The notes: generated by a model from the letters alone, not told the origin. DNA of 64,000 nucleotides from Advenella sp048381675 (GCF_048381675.1 NZ_JBLWIS010000002.1:372001-436000), one strand, 5' to 3'. Numbered from the stretch's first letter, positions 16,202-26,210 are shown. Numbers and translations: made by a program.

Positions 16202-18823
16202 ATGAATATTGCCAGCAAAGCATTACTAGTCAAACAACAGTTGAACGAACAGCAAAAACATTTGTTCAATTTATACAGGCAACAAAAAATAAGACCAGAC
16301 ACTTTGCTGGTATCACTTCGTAAAATTATTGACCAAGCCCTCAAAAGCCTGGTCGAATTCCATCCGCTCCCCCAAAATGCCGCATTTTGTGCGGTTGGCG
16401 GATACGGGCGCGGTGAACTCTACCCCTTTTCCGATATTGATATCCTTATCCTCCTCAAACAGGAGCCCTCGCGAGAAGAGCAAATCCGTCTTGAATCCTT
16501 TATTGCCATGCTATGGGATCTTGGTCTTGAAATTGGCCATAGCGTGCGAACGATTGATCAATGCCTTCAAGTTTCCAAAACAGACATAACCATAGAAACC
16601 TCGCTTCTTGAGTTGCGGTTTGTGCTGGGCAACCGAAAACTGGCACATGAACTGGAAAAGCAGTTCCGTGAAACCCTCAACCCGCGTGAGTTTTTCCTGG
16701 CAAAAAAACTGGAACTGCAGCAGCGCCATGCCCGTTTCAGTGATACCCCCTACTCACTTGAGCCTAACTGCAAGGAATCCCCCGGAGGCCACAGGGATCT
16801 ACAACAAATCCATTGGCTGGCAAAGACGGCAGGCATGGGAACAAGCTGGCGCAACCTGGTCATGGCCGGCCTCATGACCGGCGATGAATCCAGCAAACTC
16901 AAAAAAGCGGAACAAGAATTCAAGCGCCTGCGAATCGAGCTTCATCTGCTGGCCAACAAACGGGAAGATCGCCTGCTGTTTCACATGCAACCCACATTGG
17001 CAGAAACTTACAAGATCAAACCCCAAGGTAGCAAGCGCCCAAGCGAGGTGCTGATGCAGCGATATTACAACTCGGCGCGTGTTGTTTATCAGCTTACCCA
17101 GTTTATGATGCAAAATTTTCAGGATTATTTTTTTCCTGTCACCAACGCCATGAAAATGGATATTGATGAAGATTTTTGCAGCATTCAACAAAGGCTGGAC
17201 ATCAAGGCGGATGACGCTTTTGAACGCAAACCACAGTTACTGTTAAAGTCATTTCTGGTGCTGCAACAGCACCCTGAACTAACAGATATGACTGTGCGCA
17301 CACAGCGGGCCATTTGGAGCTCACGCTTCAGGATTGACGCTCAATTCAGGCGCAACCCGGTCAACCGTCGCCTGTTTTTGCAAATACTGCAGTACCCTAC
17401 AGGCATTGTTCATAATCTGCGACGGATGACCATGCTGAACGTGCTTCCCATGTACATTCCCGCTTTTAAAAACGTTGTCGGGCAGATGCAACATGATTTA
17501 TTTCACGTCTACACCGTAGACCAGCACACTTTAATGGTCATTCGCAACCTGCGACGCTTTACCATGCCTGAACATGCACGCGAATACCCCCTGGCCAGCC
17601 ACCTGATTGCTTACTTTGAAAACCACTGGTTACTGTATGTGGCCGCCCTGTTTCACGATATAGCCAAAGGACGTGGAGGAGATCATTCAGAACTGGGCGC
17701 TATTGAAGTAAGAAAATTCGCTAAAGAACACAAGCTTCAGCAGGAAGATGCCAGCCTGGTTGAGTTTCTGGTTGAAAACCACCTTGTCATGTCCCAGGTT
17801 GCTCAAAAACAGGACTTATCAGACCCGCAAGTTATCCGTAACTTTATCGACCTGGTCAAAACAGAACGCAACCTGAGCGCCCTTTACCTGCTAACCGTTG
17901 CAGATATCCGGGGCACCAGCCCTAAAGTCTGGAGTGCCTGGAAAGGCAAGCTGCTGGAAGATTTATACAATCATGCACTGGCTGCCCTGGGTGGCGCACA
18001 ACTGGATCGAAGCAGCATTTTGGCCCAACGCAAGAATGAAGCCATGGCATTAATCAGCCTTGCCGGCCTGGATGATGAAGACCGGGAGGCCTTCTGGTCA
18101 AAAATGGATGTAGCTTACTTCCTGCGTCATGAACCACAGGAAATTGCCTGGCACACCCGGCAATTGTACAAAACCGTATCAACTGAACAAACCGTTGTCA
18201 AAGCCCGTCCAACCGATAAAAACGAAGGTATTCAGTTGCTGGTATATACCAGGGACAAGGAAAACCTGTTCGAACTGATCTGTTCCTATTTCTACGAAAA
18301 CCAGATTAATATTCTTGATGCACGCATCCATACCAGTAATGATGGTTACGCGCTTGATAGTTTTATCATTGAAAGCCTGGCATTCGGTGATGACACCCGT
18401 TCTTATGCAACCATTATTGAACATGGCCTTGTAAACAAAATCAAAAAAAAACAGCTGGAAGACTTTCAGTGCGTACTGAACCGAAGAAGCCGATTCAGCA
18501 TGACGCCCGGTGTACGGCGATCACGCACTTTTCCAATTGTTCCCAGTATAGAATTGCAGCCAGACGAGCAAAGCAAATCCTGGCGACTTTCAATTACAGC
18601 CACCGATACGCCAGGTATACTTTATAGTCTTGCCGCCACTTTCAGCAGGCATAAAATCAACCTTCAAATGGCTAAAGTCATGACCTTGGGAGAACGTGTG
18701 GAAGATGTTTTTATAGTAGACGGCATTACCCTCGAAAACCCCCGCACGCAACTCCAATTTGAGCGCGACCTGCTTGAAACCCTGAAAACCCTTACCTTTC
18801 CTGATACCGGCATAAAGCAATGA
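16202..18823 (+). CDS. glnD: PII uridylyltransferase / uridylyl-removing enzyme
   Basis: GlnD is the glutamine sensor of nitrogen control. It uridylylates PII proteins when glutamine is low and deuridylylates them when it is high. The nucleotidyltransferase motif GGYGRGELYPFSDIDILIL lies at about residues 66-84. An HD domain (FHDIAKGRGGDHSELG, around residue 486) provides the hydrolase activity, and two ACT domains occupy the last 200 residues. I start at the ATG at 16202 (873 residues, near the usual 860-890). The in-frame ATG at 16139 would overlap map by 59 bases. No strong ribosome site is seen. It ends in an ATGA overlap with marC. Confidence 0.95.
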   Translation: MNIASKALLVKQQLNEQQKHLFNLYRQQKIRPDTLLVSLRKIIDQALKSLVEFHPLPQNAAFCAVGGYGRGELYPFSDIDILILLKQEPSREEQIRLESFIAMLWDLGLEIGHSVRTIDQCLQVSKTDITIETSLLELRFVLGNRKLAHELEKQFRETLNPREFFLAKKLELQQRHARFSDTPYSLEPNCKESPGGHRDLQQIHWLAKTAGMGTSWRNLVMAGLMTGDESSKLKKAEQEFKRLRIELHLLANKREDRLLFHMQPTLAETYKIKPQGSKRPSEVLMQRYYNSARVVYQLTQFMMQNFQDYFFPVTNAMKMDIDEDFCSIQQRLDIKADDAFERKPQLLLKSFLVLQQHPELTDMTVRTQRAIWSSRFRIDAQFRRNPVNRRLFLQILQYPTGIVHNLRRMTMLNVLPMYIPAFKNVVGQMQHDLFHVYTVDQHTLMVIRNLRRFTMPEHAREYPLASHLIAYFENHWLLYVAALFHDIAKGRGGDHSELGAIEVRKFAKEHKLQQEDASLVEFLVENHLVMSQVAQKQDLSDPQVIRNFIDLVKTERNLSALYLLTVADIRGTSPKVWSAWKGKLLEDLYNHALAALGGAQLDRSSILAQRKNEAMALISLAGLDDEDREAFWSKMDVAYFLRHEPQEIAWHTRQLYKTVSTEQTVVKARPTDKNEGIQLLVYTRDKENLFELICSYFYENQINILDARIHTSNDGYALDSFIIESLAFGDDTRSYATIIEHGLVNKIKKKQLEDFQCVLNRRSRFSMTPGVRRSRTFPIVPSIELQPDEQSKSWRLSITATDTPGILYSLAATFSRHKINLQMAKVMTLGERVEDVFIVDGITLENPRTQLQFERDLLETLKTLTFPDTGIKQ

Positions 18824-19518
18824 TTAACGAATACCTTTATTTTGCAGGACGCAGTTTCCTGTTTGTTGTGGGCACTCTGTTGCCCATCGTGAATCCACCT
18901 GCGGTCACTCCCATCTTTTGGACCATGACCAGCGGAGCCAGCACTGCCACCCGTACCCTTCTGGCCAAAAGAATTGCCATCAACGTGCTTATTATGCTTG
19001 CTTTTGCCACCGTGGCAGGCAATGTCATCCTGAGTTTTTTTGGTATTTCTTTGCCTATTGTGCGGGTAGCGGGCGGGATTCTGGTGGTAGCCAGTGCATG
19101 GCAATTGCTGAATGCCAAAGATAATGACACCGTTCACGCAGAGAAACTGGCAGAAAAATTCACAATGGAAAAAGTCAAGGCACATGCTTTTTTTCCATTG
19201 ACCTTTCCCATTACTTGTGGGCCCGGCAGCATTTCCGCCGCAATCACGATTGGCGCCACCCTGCAAAGCGCCAGTCCAACTTACAGCCTGCTCAATTTAA
19301 CGGGCACCATGGCTGGTATTTTTGTTGTGGCAATTATTGTATACCTTTGCCTTCGCTATGCCGCCCAACTCCTTTACAGGCTTGGATCAACCGGAACAGC
19401 CGTGTTCATGCGCCTTTCAGCTTTTATCCTGCTTTGCATCGGCGTGCAAATTGTCTGGAATGGTGCTTACGAGCTTATAATGTCCCTTTCGGGCGATATT
19501 GCCAAACTTCATTCCTGA
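18820..19518 (+). CDS. MarC-family integral membrane protein
   Basis: The 232-residue protein has six hydrophobic segments and the features of the MarC/UPF0056 family, for example the N-terminal LLPIVNPPAVTPIFW and PLTFPITCGPGSISAAITI in the middle. The molecular function of this family is not settled; a link to multiple antibiotic resistance, proposed from E. coli marC, was later withdrawn. Its start codon overlaps the glnD stop (ATGA), so the two are translationally coupled, and dsbB follows after 13 bases. Confidence 0.85.
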   Translation: MINEYLYFAGRSFLFVVGTLLPIVNPPAVTPIFWTMTSGASTATRTLLAKRIAINVLIMLAFATVAGNVILSFFGISLPIVRVAGGILVVASAWQLLNAKDNDTVHAEKLAEKFTMEKVKAHAFFPLTFPITCGPGSISAAITIGATLQSASPTYSLLNLTGTMAGIFVVAIIVYLCLRYAAQLLYRLGSTGTAVFMRLSAFILLCIGVQIVWNGAYELIMSLSGDIAKLHS

Positions 19519-19531
19519 AATAAAAACCCAT

Positions 19532-20014
19532 ATGACACAAAAAATACTTAATCTCATTGCATTTCTCTGTCTGGCTGCAGTTGGTATCGCCCTGTTTTCG
19601 CAACATGTCCTTGATATGGCTCCTTGTGCCTGGTGTGTGTTGCAGCGTCTTATATTCTTGTGCATTGCAGCGGTTTGCCTGCTGGCTAATTTTTTCAGTT
19701 CCGCCGTCGCCAAGAAAATACTTGCCCTTGCCAGTGCCGGACTTGGCGTAAGCGGCGTACTGGCTGCCTGGTATCAATATAGCGTCGCCGCCGAGATGTT
19801 TTCCTGTGACATGACTTTTGCCGACCGCTTTATCGCACGAACAACCGGGCTGGATGCTGCAGTGCCATGGCTATTTGGGATATATGCCTCTTGCATGGAT
19901 GCCCGTGTTATATTCTTTGGCGTTGAATACGCCATCTGGAGCCTGATTTTGTTTGTGGTAATTATAATGATGTCTTTGGCAGTGTTATTCACAAAAAACA
20001 ACACCGCCAAATAA
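19532..20014 (+). CDS. dsbB: Disulfide bond formation protein B
   Basis: DsbB is the inner membrane oxidase that re-oxidises periplasmic DsbA and passes electrons to quinone. Four membrane helices are evident. The first cysteine pair is CAWC (residues 32-35), and the second pair is represented by Cys92 and Cys121 in the second periplasmic loop. The conserved Arg after CAWC (VLQRL) is present. I start at the ATG at 19532 (160 residues); an in-frame ATG at 19499 would overlap marC. It is convergent with purF, with only seven bases between the stops and no visible terminator. Confidence 0.92.
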   Translation: MTQKILNLIAFLCLAAVGIALFSQHVLDMAPCAWCVLQRLIFLCIAAVCLLANFFSSAVAKKILALASAGLGVSGVLAAWYQYSVAAEMFSCDMTFADRFIARTTGLDAAVPWLFGIYASCMDARVIFFGVEYAIWSLILFVVIIMMSLAVLFTKNNTAK

Positions 20015-20021
20015 AGCAGGA

Positions 20022-21554
20022 TTAGTAGTTAGTGCCGTTATTGGCCGCATAACCCATATTGAATTGCAAGCCACCCTGTGGCTCTGATCTGCTGCCTTCC
20101 TGATAACGGCTGTCATGAAGGCGCTTCAGATAGGCTTCATCAATATCACCCGTGACATATTTTCCGTCAAAGCAAGAAGCCTCGTACTGGTTAATATTCG
20201 GGTTCAGGTCATGAATTGCCCGTTTAAGATCCTCCAGATCCTGATAAACCAAACCGTCAGCACCTATTTCCTTGGCCACTTCTTCAGGCGTTCTGCCGGT
20301 TGCAATCAAATCTTGCTGTGAAGGCATATCAATACCATACACGTTAGGATAGCGCACCGCAGGCGCAGCAGAGGCAAAATATACTTTATTCGCACCCGCT
20401 GCCTTGGCCATGTCGACAATCTCACGACTTGTCGTGCCACGCACAATAGAATCATCAACCAATAAAATATTCTTGCCCTTGAACTCCATGCTCATGGCAT
20501 TCAGTTTTTGGCGCACGGATTTTTTACGGACGGCTTGGCCAGGCATAATAAACGTACGGCCAACATAGCGGTTTTTGATAAATCCTTCGCGGTATTCCAG
20601 TTTCAGATGGGATGCCAATTCCATTGCAGCGGGCCGGGATGAGTCAGGAATAGGCATGACCACGTCAATATCACTTAAACGCAGTTGCTTGGCTACCTTG
20701 TTGGCCAAATATTCACCCATTTTAAGACGGGCGTTGTAAACGTTTATCCCATCGATCGTAGAGTCTGGACGGGCAAAATAAACATACTCAAACAAACAGG
20801 GCGTTAACACGGGATTGTCCGCACATTGTTGCGAGGCAACATTACCGTCCAGATCGATAAACACCGCCTCACCAGGCTGAATGTCACGCAGAAAATCGAA
20901 TCCGATACCTTCTATAGCAACAGATTCGGAGGCAACAATCCATTCAGTTCCCTGCTCTGTTTCAGAGCGACCCAGGCACAAAGGACGAATACCAAACGGA
21001 TCACGGAATGCCAGCATGCCATAACCCGAAATATGGGCAATGACGGTATAAGCACCCTTAACCCGCTTATGGACTGCAGCCACTGCCTTGAAAATAGTAG
21101 CCGTATCCAGTGAAATGCCTTGTGCCGCATTTTGCAACTCGTTGGCAAGCACGTTTAGCAGGACTTCAGAGTCGGAATTAGTATTGATATGACGGCGGTC
21201 CACCTTGAACAACGATTCGCGCAATTCACGCCAGTTAGTCAGGTTGCCATTATGGGCAAAAGTAATGCCAAATGGTGCATTTACATAAAACGGCTGCGCT
21301 TCTTCAAGGCTGTCACTGGAGCCTGCCGTAGGGTAACGAACTTGTCCGATGCCCGAATTACCCGGCAATGAACGCATGTTACGCGTTCTGAATACGTCCC
21401 TGACCAGACCATGCGCCTTGAACATATTAAAGTTGTTGCCATTTGCCGTTGCGATGCCCGCAGCATCCTGGCCGCGATGCTGCAACAAAAGCAGGCTGTC
21501 ATATATCAATTGATTAACAGGAGAGCGACCGACGATCCCGACTATTCCACACAT
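20022..21554 (-). CDS. purF: Amidophosphoribosyltransferase
   Basis: PurF catalyses the first step of purine synthesis, PRPP plus glutamine to phosphoribosylamine. The protein begins MCGIVGIVG, so Cys2 becomes the N-terminal nucleophile of the glutaminase domain after Met removal. The glutaminase half also has HRGQDAAG and TFAHNGNLTNW. The synthase half carries the PRPP motif ILLVDDSIVRGTTS. At 510 residues it is full length. It is the last gene of the folC-dedD-cvpA-purF group, 30 bases after cvpA, the same order as in E. coli. Confidence 0.97.
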   Translation of the reverse strand: MCGIVGIVGRSPVNQLIYDSLLLLQHRGQDAAGIATANGNNFNMFKAHGLVRDVFRTRNMRSLPGNSGIGQVRYPTAGSSDSLEEAQPFYVNAPFGITFAHNGNLTNWRELRESLFKVDRRHINTNSDSEVLLNVLANELQNAAQGISLDTATIFKAVAAVHKRVKGAYTVIAHISGYGMLAFRDPFGIRPLCLGRSETEQGTEWIVASESVAIEGIGFDFLRDIQPGEAVFIDLDGNVASQQCADNPVLTPCLFEYVYFARPDSTIDGINVYNARLKMGEYLANKVAKQLRLSDIDVVMPIPDSSRPAAMELASHLKLEYREGFIKNRYVGRTFIMPGQAVRKKSVRQKLNAMSMEFKGKNILLVDDSIVRGTTSREIVDMAKAAGANKVYFASAAPAVRYPNVYGIDMPSQQDLIATGRTPEEVAKEIGADGLVYQDLEDLKRAIHDLNPNINQYEASCFDGKYVTGDIDEAYLKRLHDSRYQEGSRSEPQGGLQFNMGYAANNGTNY

Positions 21555-21584
21555 ATTGTGTATACCTATTTTTAACGATGAAAA

Positions 21585-22076
21585 CTACTGATAAGGCAGG
21601 TAAGATCCCACATTTTCGGGCAAAAACAACGTAACCTGTTTAATCAGGTTGACTGCAGGCTCTGAAAAATGCGCATTTACCCACCATTGTTCCTGAGGAA
21701 ATGGAGTGTATCCCGCAATAACAACAAGCACAAGAACAATAAGAACGCCCCGTGCCAAACCAAATAAAATACCAAGACCCTGATCTGCCGGCCCAAGGCC
21801 GGTTTTATCTATCAGCGTTCCCAGTGTTAGGTTAAGCAAACCCACCACCAGCAAAACACCGATAAAAGTCAAGGCATAACCTATTCCCATACTCAATAGG
21901 GAATTATCAATAAATTCCTGGAACCAGGGATAAACATGTGGTCCCCACCATGCAGCACCAACAAATGCAACAACATAAGCAATTAATGAGAAGAACTCCT
22001 TCAGGAATCCTCTCATTAGTCCCAGCAAGCCGGACACGGCAATAATGCCCAACGCGACATAATCAAATTCGGTCAC
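21585..22076 (-). CDS. cvpA: CvpA family membrane protein
   Basis: The 163-residue protein has four hydrophobic segments and the CvpA family pattern (DYVALGIIAVSGLLGLMRGF at the start, a glycine-rich third helix). CvpA is needed for colicin V export in E. coli and has been linked to envelope homeostasis; its exact activity is unknown. The start appears to be GTG at 22076, six bases after the dedD stop. It precedes purF, which is the conserved context. Confidence 0.9.
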   Translation of the reverse strand: MTEFDYVALGIIAVSGLLGLMRGFLKEFFSLIAYVVAFVGAAWWGPHVYPWFQEFIDNSLLSMGIGYALTFIGVLLVVGLLNLTLGTLIDKTGLGPADQGLGILFGLARGVLIVLVLVVIAGYTPFPQEQWWVNAHFSEPAVNLIKQVTLFLPENVGSYLPYQ

Positions 22077-22082
22077 AATGGC

Positions 22083-23003
22083 CTAGTTGGATGAAATGAA
22101 TCCGTTGTCATAACCCAAGGTGCGCAAACGTGTCTGAGCTGCCTGAGCCGCTTCACGTGAGTTGAAGGGGCCTACCCGAAGGCGGTATTGCTGTTTGCCA
22201 TTAACCATGGCACTTTGCACATAGGTGTTGGAAACACCTGATGCGATTAATTTTTCACGCCGCTCCTGGGCATCTTTGGATGAGGAATAAGAGGCAATCT
22301 GCAAAGAGTAATTTCCACTGGTTACTTTGGTTGAGCTTTTAGGCTTGACAGAAGGACTACGCCCTTCAAGCAAGGCCAAGGCGCGTGAACCATCATCGGT
22401 ACGCTCTGCCTCTTTAATCGTAATTCGATTGTCAGGCCTTTTGATTTCAACCGGTTTTGAACGCTCCGTCTCCTGCTTTTTGATTGCATCTTTGGATTCA
22501 GATGTTTGAGCCTGTGTTTGGGCTTCTTGTCCAGCCAGGCTTGGGTTTTGGCTACCAGGTACTGTTGCCGTACCAGAGGCGACAGACTCAACCGGCATTT
22601 CCTGGGTTTGCTCGGGAATAATCGCTGTGTCGGATGCAACAGAACCGGTTACCTGAACGTCACCGGAAACGGTACCGTCTGTATTGACAAGCTGGGAAGT
22701 TGAAACACCGCCATTGGACTCAACACCGGGGGCAGTTGTTACCGATAACGTGCCTGCCACATTGGCATCATTATTTCTGCCAGCCACCAATGGGGCCATG
22801 GGTGGCTGCTGCTGGATAATGGGGGCATCATCATTGTTATCAAGAATAACAGGCACCACGATAATTGCCAAAAGAATCAATACAATTGCACCAATCAAGC
22901 GATTTCGGGCCTTGGCCTTGAGCGCCTGCTGCTCGGACTCACTCATTCTGGTCCGCGACCGATGATATTGATTCTGGTTATTTTGTGAATTGAACAATCC
23001 CAT
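22083..23003 (-). CDS. dedD: SPOR-domain protein (DedD-like)
   Basis: This is a bitopic inner membrane protein. A short cytoplasmic part (1-35) is followed by one membrane helix (about 36-54), a long low-complexity periplasmic linker rich in Gln, Ser, Thr and Val (about 60-225), and a C-terminal SPOR domain (about 229-306, starting NYSLQIASYSSSKDAQ). SPOR domains bind denuded peptidoglycan at the division site, and DedD promotes constriction in E. coli. The position between folC and cvpA supports the dedD assignment. The linker is poorly conserved in this family. Confidence 0.88.
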   Translation of the reverse strand: MGLFNSQNNQNQYHRSRTRMSESEQQALKAKARNRLIGAIVLILLAIIVVPVILDNNDDAPIIQQQPPMAPLVAGRNNDANVAGTLSVTTAPGVESNGGVSTSQLVNTDGTVSGDVQVTGSVASDTAIIPEQTQEMPVESVASGTATVPGSQNPSLAGQEAQTQAQTSESKDAIKKQETERSKPVEIKRPDNRITIKEAERTDDGSRALALLEGRSPSVKPKSSTKVTSGNYSLQIASYSSSKDAQERREKLIASGVSNTYVQSAMVNGKQQYRLRVGPFNSREAAQAAQTRLRTLGYDNGFISSN

Positions 23004-23026
23004 AAAAATCCTTGTTGAGCGTTAAC

Positions 23027-23038
23027 GTTAGCGCTAAC
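23027..23038. repeat. Perfect palindrome between folC and dedD
   Basis: GTTAGCGCTAAC lies in the 35-base gap, next to the folC stop and with a second palindrome (TAACGTTA, 23023-23030) overlapping it. It could form a small hairpin between the two coding regions. Function unknown. Confidence 0.35.
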
Positions 23039-24334
23039 TTACCCTTTATTTAGCTTTTGCATAACGGCTGCCACCGTTACAAATGAACCAAAAACCACAA
23101 TTCTATCATTGTCAGCCATTTTTTCCCGTGCGGCCTCATATGCGCTTACAGGTGTATCATAGACCGCAACAGTTGGCAATCCATCTTTGTCGGCAGGAAA
23201 AAGTGCCGTGATTTTATCGGCAATATCCTGGCCCGAACGAGCACGGTCGCCAGGCAAGCTTGCACAATACCAATGATCTATACGCCTGCCCATTTTTTTC
23301 AGGACTTCATCACAATCCTTGTCATTCAGCATGCCAATAACACCATGGGTATATGGAAAATAAGCCATGCCATCAAGATTGTGCGCCAGTACCGCAGCAG
23401 CGTGTGGATTATGGGCTACATCAAGAATAACGGTAGGCTGACCGGGCAAAATCTGGAAACGGCCTGGCAATGAAGCCTGCAACAACCCTTCACGAATGGC
23501 CTGAATGGGTACCGCCAGACGGCCACGAAGCGCTTCTATGGCAGCCAATGCCGCAGAAGCATTTAACAACTGGTTGGCGCCACGCAAGGCAGGATAAGCC
23601 AAGGCATTGCGGCGCTGGGTGCGTCCGGCAAAAGCCCATTGCTGTTTGTCGCCAGAATAATTGAAATCTTTACCGAACAGCCACAGGTCTGCACCAATAC
23701 TGTTGGCATAATCAAGCAGCGATTGAGGCGGCTCAGGGTCACTGCAAATCGCGGGCTTCCCTGCCCTGAATATATGCGCCTTTTCAAAGCCGATTTCTTC
23801 GCGCGTATTGCCCAGCCACTGGGTATGATCAATATTGACGCTGGTTACAATAGAGCAATCTGCATCAACAATATTGACTGCATCAAGCCGGCCACCAAGC
23901 CCTACTTCAAGTACGGCCACATCAACATTATGCTGCTTGAACAACAGCAAGGCTGCCAGCGTTGTATATTCGAAGTAAGTAAGGGAAATTTCACCGCGGG
24001 CTTTCTCTATCAGGACAAGTTGCGCGACAATATCCGCGTCCTGAATAATGCTGCCATCCAACCTGATACGCTCATTGAAATGAATCAAATGCGGTGATGT
24101 GTACATGCCAACAGAATATCCGGCAGCCAGGTAGATGGATTCCAGCATGGCACAGGTAGAGCCCTTGCCATTGGTGCCACCTACGATGATTTTGACACCA
24201 GACCAATTGATATCCATGCGTCTGGCAACTTCTCTAACGCGATCCAGGCCCATATCAATGGAAGTTGAATGAATGGATTCAAGATAAGCCAGCCATTCAT
24301 CCAGAGAATGCTGTTCAGTAGGTACGGCAGTCAT
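23039..24334 (-). CDS. folC: Dihydrofolate synthase / folylpolyglutamate synthase
   Basis: FolC adds glutamate to dihydropteroate and extends the polyglutamate tail of folates. It is a Mur-ligase family enzyme. The P-loop VGGTNGKGST is at residues 51-60. Later blocks include YTSPHLIHFNERIR, EVGLGGRLDAVNIV and the C-terminal-domain start ILDVAHNPHAAAVL. The 431 residues match the family. It is the first gene of folC-dedD-cvpA-purF, lies downstream of a strong terminator, and the 24335-24389 stretch probably carries the promoter. In many proteobacteria accD precedes folC; it does not here. Confidence 0.95.
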   Translation of the reverse strand: MTAVPTEQHSLDEWLAYLESIHSTSIDMGLDRVREVARRMDINWSGVKIIVGGTNGKGSTCAMLESIYLAAGYSVGMYTSPHLIHFNERIRLDGSIIQDADIVAQLVLIEKARGEISLTYFEYTTLAALLLFKQHNVDVAVLEVGLGGRLDAVNIVDADCSIVTSVNIDHTQWLGNTREEIGFEKAHIFRAGKPAICSDPEPPQSLLDYANSIGADLWLFGKDFNYSGDKQQWAFAGRTQRRNALAYPALRGANQLLNASAALAAIEALRGRLAVPIQAIREGLLQASLPGRFQILPGQPTVILDVAHNPHAAAVLAHNLDGMAYFPYTHGVIGMLNDKDCDEVLKKMGRRIDHWYCASLPGDRARSGQDIADKITALFPADKDGLPTVAVYDTPVSAYEAAREKMADNDRIVVFGSFVTVAAVMQKLNKG

Positions 24335-24389
24335 TTCAATATATTTAAATACTTAACGGTTAATCGACTATTTTAAGCGACACCAAGAA

Positions 24390-24434
24390 AAAACTCTCTT
24401 GATTTTCCGGAAAACCGGAAAATAAGAGAGTTTT
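24390..24434 (-). terminator. Strong rho-independent terminator after lpdA
   Basis: A long stem-loop has arms 24390-24410 and 24415-24434 with one bulged G and an AAAA/TTTT loop (core ATTTTCCGG/CCGGAAAAT and CTCTC/GAGAG), followed on the minus strand by six T. It ends the pyruvate dehydrogenase operon just before folC. Confidence 0.88.
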
Positions 24435-24455
24435 AATCCTGAAACAAAAACGCTA

Positions 24456-26210
24456 TTATTTGCGTCTGCTTGGGGGTAAATCGGTGCAACTGCCATGGGC
24501 AGCTTCTGCCGCCATGCCAATCGACTCACCTAATGTTGGATGCGGATGGATGGTTTTGCCTATATCCACCATGTCAGCCCCCATTTCAATAGCCAGAGCC
24601 ACTTCACTGATCAAGTCGCCAGCGTGCGTTCCCACAATACCGCCACCTAAAATACGATGGGTTTCCGCATCAAAAATCAGCTTGGTGAAACCTTCATCAC
24701 GACCATTGGCAATAGCTCTACCAGAAGCTGCCCAAGGGAAAAGACCTTTTTCAATCTTGATACCCTCTTTTTTGGCCTGTTCTTCGGTAAGCCCAACCCA
24801 TGCCACCTCAGGATCCGTATAAGCCACGGAAGGGATAACCCTGGCATCAAAGAAGCTTTTCTGGCCGGCAATCACTTCGGCTGCCACATGGGCCTCATGA
24901 ACCGCCTTATGCGCCAACATGGGTTGCCCCACCAGATCCCCGATAGCAAAAATATGGGGAACGTTAGTACGCATTTGTTGGTCAACCGCAATAAAGCCGC
25001 GCTCACTAACCTGTACACCCGCCTTTTCCGCACCGATTTTTTTGCCATTGGGGGAACGACCTACAGCCTGCAGTACCAAATCGTAGCGTTGCGGTTCTTT
25101 GGGCGCGCCTTCACCTTCAAAAGTCACCCAAATACCATCCTCTTTCGCTTCGGCAGCAACCGTTTTCGTGTTTAACATGATATTGTCAAAGCGAGGCGCA
25201 TTCATTTTTTGCCAAACCTTGACCAAATCACGATCAGCACCTTGCATCAGGCCGTCTTGCATTTCAACCACATCAAGACGGGCACCCAAAGCAGAATAGA
25301 CGGTTCCCATTTCCAGTCCGATAATGCCTCCACCAACAATCAGCATCTTTTTGGGAATGGACTTAAGCGCCAAGGCACCGGTTGAGTCAACAATGCGATC
25401 ATCCTCGGGCAAAAACGGTAATTTTACCGACTGGCTTCCTGCCGCAATAATGGCATTTTTGAAGGCCAGTGTTTCAGTCGTGCCATCAGCTTTGGCAACG
25501 GCTAGATGATGACTGTCTGTAAACTCGCCAACACCTGTTACCACCATAACCTTGCGGGCCTTGGCCATGCCAGCCAGGCCACCGGTAAGCTTGCCAATAA
25601 CACTGTCTTTGTAACCGCGCAACTTATCCAAATCTATAACGGGTTCACCAAACACAATCCCATTAGCGGCCAGATGCTTGGCTTCTTCCAGAACCGCCAC
25701 ATTGTGCAGCAGGGCCTTAGATGGAATGCATCCGACATTAAGGCAAACACCGCCAAGGGTAGCGTAACGCTCAACCAGCACTACCTTCAGGCCAAGATCG
25801 GCAGCACGGAAGGCAGCCGAGTATCCGCCCGGACCGGCACCAAGCACCAGCACATCATAGGCATTTTCTGAAATACCTGCTGAGGCAACTGGCGTAGATA
25901 CAGTAGGGGTTGCTGCAACTACCTGCCCAACAGGCGGAGTGGTAGCAGCCGGTGTCACTTTGGGATCGGCCTGGTTGCTATCCAGCGTTAAAATCACGCT
26001 GCCTTGAGCTACCTTATCACCCAGCTTGATGTTAAGCGACACCACTTTTCCGGCAGCAGATGAAGGAATTTCCATGGAGGCCTTGTCAGACTCCACGGTA
26101 ATCAGGCTTTGCTCCTCGGCAACCACATCACCAGGTGATACCAGGATTTCAATAACCTCAACGCTATCAAAATCACCAATATCAGGTACTTTAACTTCGA
26201 TTTGACTCAT
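24456..26210 (-). CDS. lpdA: Dihydrolipoamide dehydrogenase (E3) with N-terminal lipoyl domain
   Basis: E3 reoxidises the dihydrolipoyl groups of the pyruvate dehydrogenase complex with FAD and NAD. Residues 2-77 form a lipoyl domain with the lipoylated Lys43 in VESDKASMEIPSS. The flavoprotein part has the dinucleotide motif GAGPGGYSAA (about 124-133), redox cysteines Cys156 and Cys161 in GGVCLNVGCIPSK, and the active-site HPHPTLGES near the C-terminus. E3 with a fused lipoyl domain is a known variant in betaproteobacteria and Neisseria. It is the last gene of the aceE-aceF-lpdA operon, 15 bases after aceF. Confidence 0.96.
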   Translation of the reverse strand: MSQIEVKVPDIGDFDSVEVIEILVSPGDVVAEEQSLITVESDKASMEIPSSAAGKVVSLNIKLGDKVAQGSVILTLDSNQADPKVTPAATTPPVGQVVAATPTVSTPVASAGISENAYDVLVLGAGPGGYSAAFRAADLGLKVVLVERYATLGGVCLNVGCIPSKALLHNVAVLEEAKHLAANGIVFGEPVIDLDKLRGYKDSVIGKLTGGLAGMAKARKVMVVTGVGEFTDSHHLAVAKADGTTETLAFKNAIIAAGSQSVKLPFLPEDDRIVDSTGALALKSIPKKMLIVGGGIIGLEMGTVYSALGARLDVVEMQDGLMQGADRDLVKVWQKMNAPRFDNIMLNTKTVAAEAKEDGIWVTFEGEGAPKEPQRYDLVLQAVGRSPNGKKIGAEKAGVQVSERGFIAVDQQMRTNVPHIFAIGDLVGQPMLAHKAVHEAHVAAEVIAGQKSFFDARVIPSVAYTDPEVAWVGLTEEQAKKEGIKIEKGLFPWAASGRAIANGRDEGFTKLIFDAETHRILGGGIVGTHAGDLISEVALAIEMGADMVDIGKTIHPHPTLGESIGMAAEAAHGSCTDLPPSRRK

